From the NCBI GenBank assembly GCA_027619145.1, contig JAQCGA010000223.1, positions 1 to 6,806 of the forward strand: 6,806 nt of DNA, in the 5' to 3' direction. The notes beneath the pieces were generated by a model. The model was not told the DNA's origin. It did not search any database and worked only from the letters and a program-made list of their open reading frames with translations. This document shows, piece by piece, positions 5,872-6,806 of the stretch (positions are counted from its first letter, which is position 1; every line of letters starts with the position of its first letter). The position numbers were made by a program, and so were the translations under genes. Source of the DNA: a bacterium. GTDB taxonomy: Bacteria; Latescibacterota; UBA2968; GCA-2709665.

Positions 5872-5877
5872 CTGTTA

Positions 5878-5951
5878 CACGATGCGGTTGTTTTTTACAA
5901 TCCATCAGGACAAAGCGACGGATGTTTCGGGAGGAGTGCTTCCTCTTTTTT
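5878..5951 (+). ncRNA. Candidate short RNA or attenuator in the topA leader
   Basis: Transcription from the promoter at 5841-5871 would first make about 74 bases with two hairpins. The first spans 5881-5906: GATG pairs with CATC and GGTTGT with ACAATC, with one bulged C and a loop of five Ts. The second is the terminator at 5931-5951. CATC (5903-5906) could also pair with a second GATG at 5921-5924, giving an alternative fold. The product could be a free small RNA, or the terminator could control read-through into topA. I do not recognise a known riboswitch class. Confidence 0.4.
5931..5951 (+). terminator. Intrinsic terminator inside the topA leader
   Basis: GAGGAG (5931-5936) pairs with TTCCTC (5940-5945) around a TGC loop; one of the six pairs is G-U. 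Six Ts follow (5946-5951). Two more G-U pairs can extend the stem at 5929-5930. It lies 60 bases after the -35/-10 promoter and 195 before topA, so it would cut transcripts short before the gene. Confidence 0.55.
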
Positions 5952-6145
5952 AACGTTCAATCGATGTTCCCGGAATCCTGATGAGTCACTCGAAGCGGTC
6001 TTTCGATGTGGCTCGTTCTTTTGCGCCAATATCCGTCCAAGGTCAACACCGGTTCCGATTGATGTCCCTGGCTCGGTGACTGCTTTTACGATTGCTTTTA
6101 AGACTGTTTTTCTGATTTGAGACTATTTTTCGCGAAGGAGTTGTT

Positions 6146-6806
6146 ATGCCGAATGCTCTTGTGGTGGTCGAATCTCCGGCCAAGGCCAAGACCATCAACA
6201 AGTTTCTGGGCAAAGATTATGTGGTGATGGCCAGTATGGGCCATGTGCGGGATTTGCCCCAAAAAGAGCTTGGAATTGATGTGGATCAGGACTTTGAGCC
6301 CCGTTACCAGACCATTCGGGGGCGCGGCAAATTGTTGCAAAAATTGCGTGCGGCCGCAAAGTCTGCCGGGACGTTGATTCTTGCAACAGATCCGGACCGG
6401 GAGGGGGAGGCCATTGCGTGGCACGTGGCTCAGGTTGTGAAGGGTGTGACGGATGTGCAACGGGTGATGTTTAACGAGATTACGCAGCGTGCGGTCACAG
6501 AAGCTGTAGCCCATCCGAGTAAGATCGATTTGTGCAAGGTGAATGCGCAGCAAGCGCGTCGTGTGTTAGACCGGCTGGTGGGCTACAAAGTGAGCCCGAT
6601 TTTGTGGAAGACCGTACACGGGGGCTTGAGTGCGGGCAGGGTGCAATCTGTGGCGCTGCGATTGATCTGCGAGCGAGAAGCGGAGATTGTGGCATTTGAA
6701 CCCCAGGAATACTGGACGGTGGACACCCTGGTTCAGGGAGAGGACACAGATTCGTTCAAGGCCCGGTTGGTGGGATATAAGGATGAGAAGCTGGAGATTC
6801 CAGACC
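6146..6806 (+). CDS. topA: DNA topoisomerase I, N-terminal part (3' end beyond window)
   Basis: The frame is open from ATG 6146 to the right edge: 220 codons plus one base. Type IA topoisomerases relax negative supercoils by cutting one strand through a tyrosine. The Toprim domain comes first: LVVVESPAKAKTI (5-17) with the catalytic glutamate E9, GHVRDLP (32-38), and ATDPDREGEAIAWH (80-93) with the metal-binding residues D82, D84 and E86. FNEIT (109-113), ARRVLDRLVGY (137-147) and SAGRVQSVALRLI (162-174) are the next conserved blocks of the bacterial enzyme. The active-site tyrosine, expected near residue 300-330, and any zinc ribbons lie outside the window. AAGGAG at 6135-6140, five bases before the ATG, fixes the start. 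The gene has its own promoter at 5841-5871 and a long, structured leader with a terminator. Bacterial topA is often supercoiling-controlled; nothing here shows that directly. Confidence 0.97.
   Translation, partial: MPNALVVVESPAKAKTINKFLGKDYVVMASMGHVRDLPQKELGIDVDQDFEPRYQTIRGRGKLLQKLRAAAKSAGTLILATDPDREGEAIAWHVAQVVKGVTDVQRVMFNEITQRAVTEAVAHPSKIDLCKVNAQQARRVLDRLVGYKVSPILWKTVHGGLSAGRVQSVALRLICEREAEIVAFEPQEYWTVDTLVQGEDTDSFKARLVGYKDEKLEIPD

Larger units (their letters stand above)
5773..6145. other. Intergenic region and long leader before topA
   Basis: No gene is supported here. It holds an AT-rich palindrome at 5791-5805, a strong promoter at 5841-5871, a short hairpin RNA ending in an intrinsic terminator at 5931-5951, and nearly 200 more bases before topA that can form long-range helices. 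Near the end a 12-base unit repeats with one mismatch (AGACTGTTTTTC at 6101-6112 and AGACTATTTTTC at 6120-6131). The 90-codon open frame at 5848-6120 overlaps the promoter and terminator and has no ribosome binding site, so I reject it. Confidence 0.65.

Noticed and set aside
5961..5990. Fluoride riboswitch-like pieces (GATG then CTGATGAGTC)
   Set aside because: The order and spacing of the conserved blocks do not fit: the AAC-rich middle segment and the pairing arm are missing, and topA is not a fluoride gene. No such motif lies before the ClC gene either.
5978..5995. Hammerhead-ribozyme-like core CTGATGA followed by CGAAG
   Set aside because: Stem II would have only one base pair, the position after GAA is G and not A, and no matching stem I/stem III with a cleavage triplet could be built from the flanking sequence.

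Overview
The window holds one partial gene on the minus strand at its left end and four genes on the plus strand, the last of them partial. All five coding regions are supported by protein motifs and by Shine-Dalgarno sequences. From left to right they are: a secreted TPR-repeat protein (minus, runs off the left edge); a ClC-type anion channel or transporter with a C-terminal CBS pair; a lone PTS EIIA domain of the fructose/PtsN type; a membrane-anchored BatA-type protein with a von Willebrand A domain and a GATase1-like fold; and the N-terminal third or quarter of DNA topoisomerase I (topA, runs off the right edge). I see no tRNA, rRNA, CRISPR array, insertion sequence or attachment site.

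The organism looks like a Gram-negative bacterium of the FCB superphylum or a neighbour of it. This is inference. It rests on the double-transmembrane BatA-type protein, common in Bacteroidota, Rhodothermota, Latescibacterota and Planctomycetota. It also rests on two promoters of the form TTGACT-N17-TATTTTTG, whose -10 region fits the TAnnTTTG signature of Bacteroidota-like sigma factors. Strong Shine-Dalgarno sequences before nearly every gene argue against Bacteroidota proper, which mostly lack them. The plus strand is rich in G and T and the minus-strand gene is rich in C and A, as expected if the plus strand is the leading strand here.

The three long noncoding stretches are the least ordinary part. 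Positions 520-864 form a divergent control region between the TPR and ClC genes, with a good TTGACA-N17-TACTTT promoter 50 bases before the ClC start. Positions 2677-3084 carry the first TTGACT/TATTTTTG promoter. It is followed by about 180 bases closed by a long-range helix and then a T-run, suggesting a structured RNA of 6S-like layout or a structured leader for the EIIA gene. Positions 5773-6145 carry a Fur-box-like palindrome, the second TTGACT/TATTTTTG promoter, and a short hairpin-plus-terminator RNA, all ahead of topA.

The genes are mostly separate transcription units: the EIIA gene ends in a strong intrinsic terminator, and the ClC, EIIA and topA genes each have their own likely promoter. 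The ClC/EIIA pair could be linked through ion homeostasis, because PtsN-type EIIA proteins control potassium transport in proteobacteria, but the sequence does not prove it. The ClC protein also has unusual residues at two positions that set anion choice and proton coupling in the best-studied family member.
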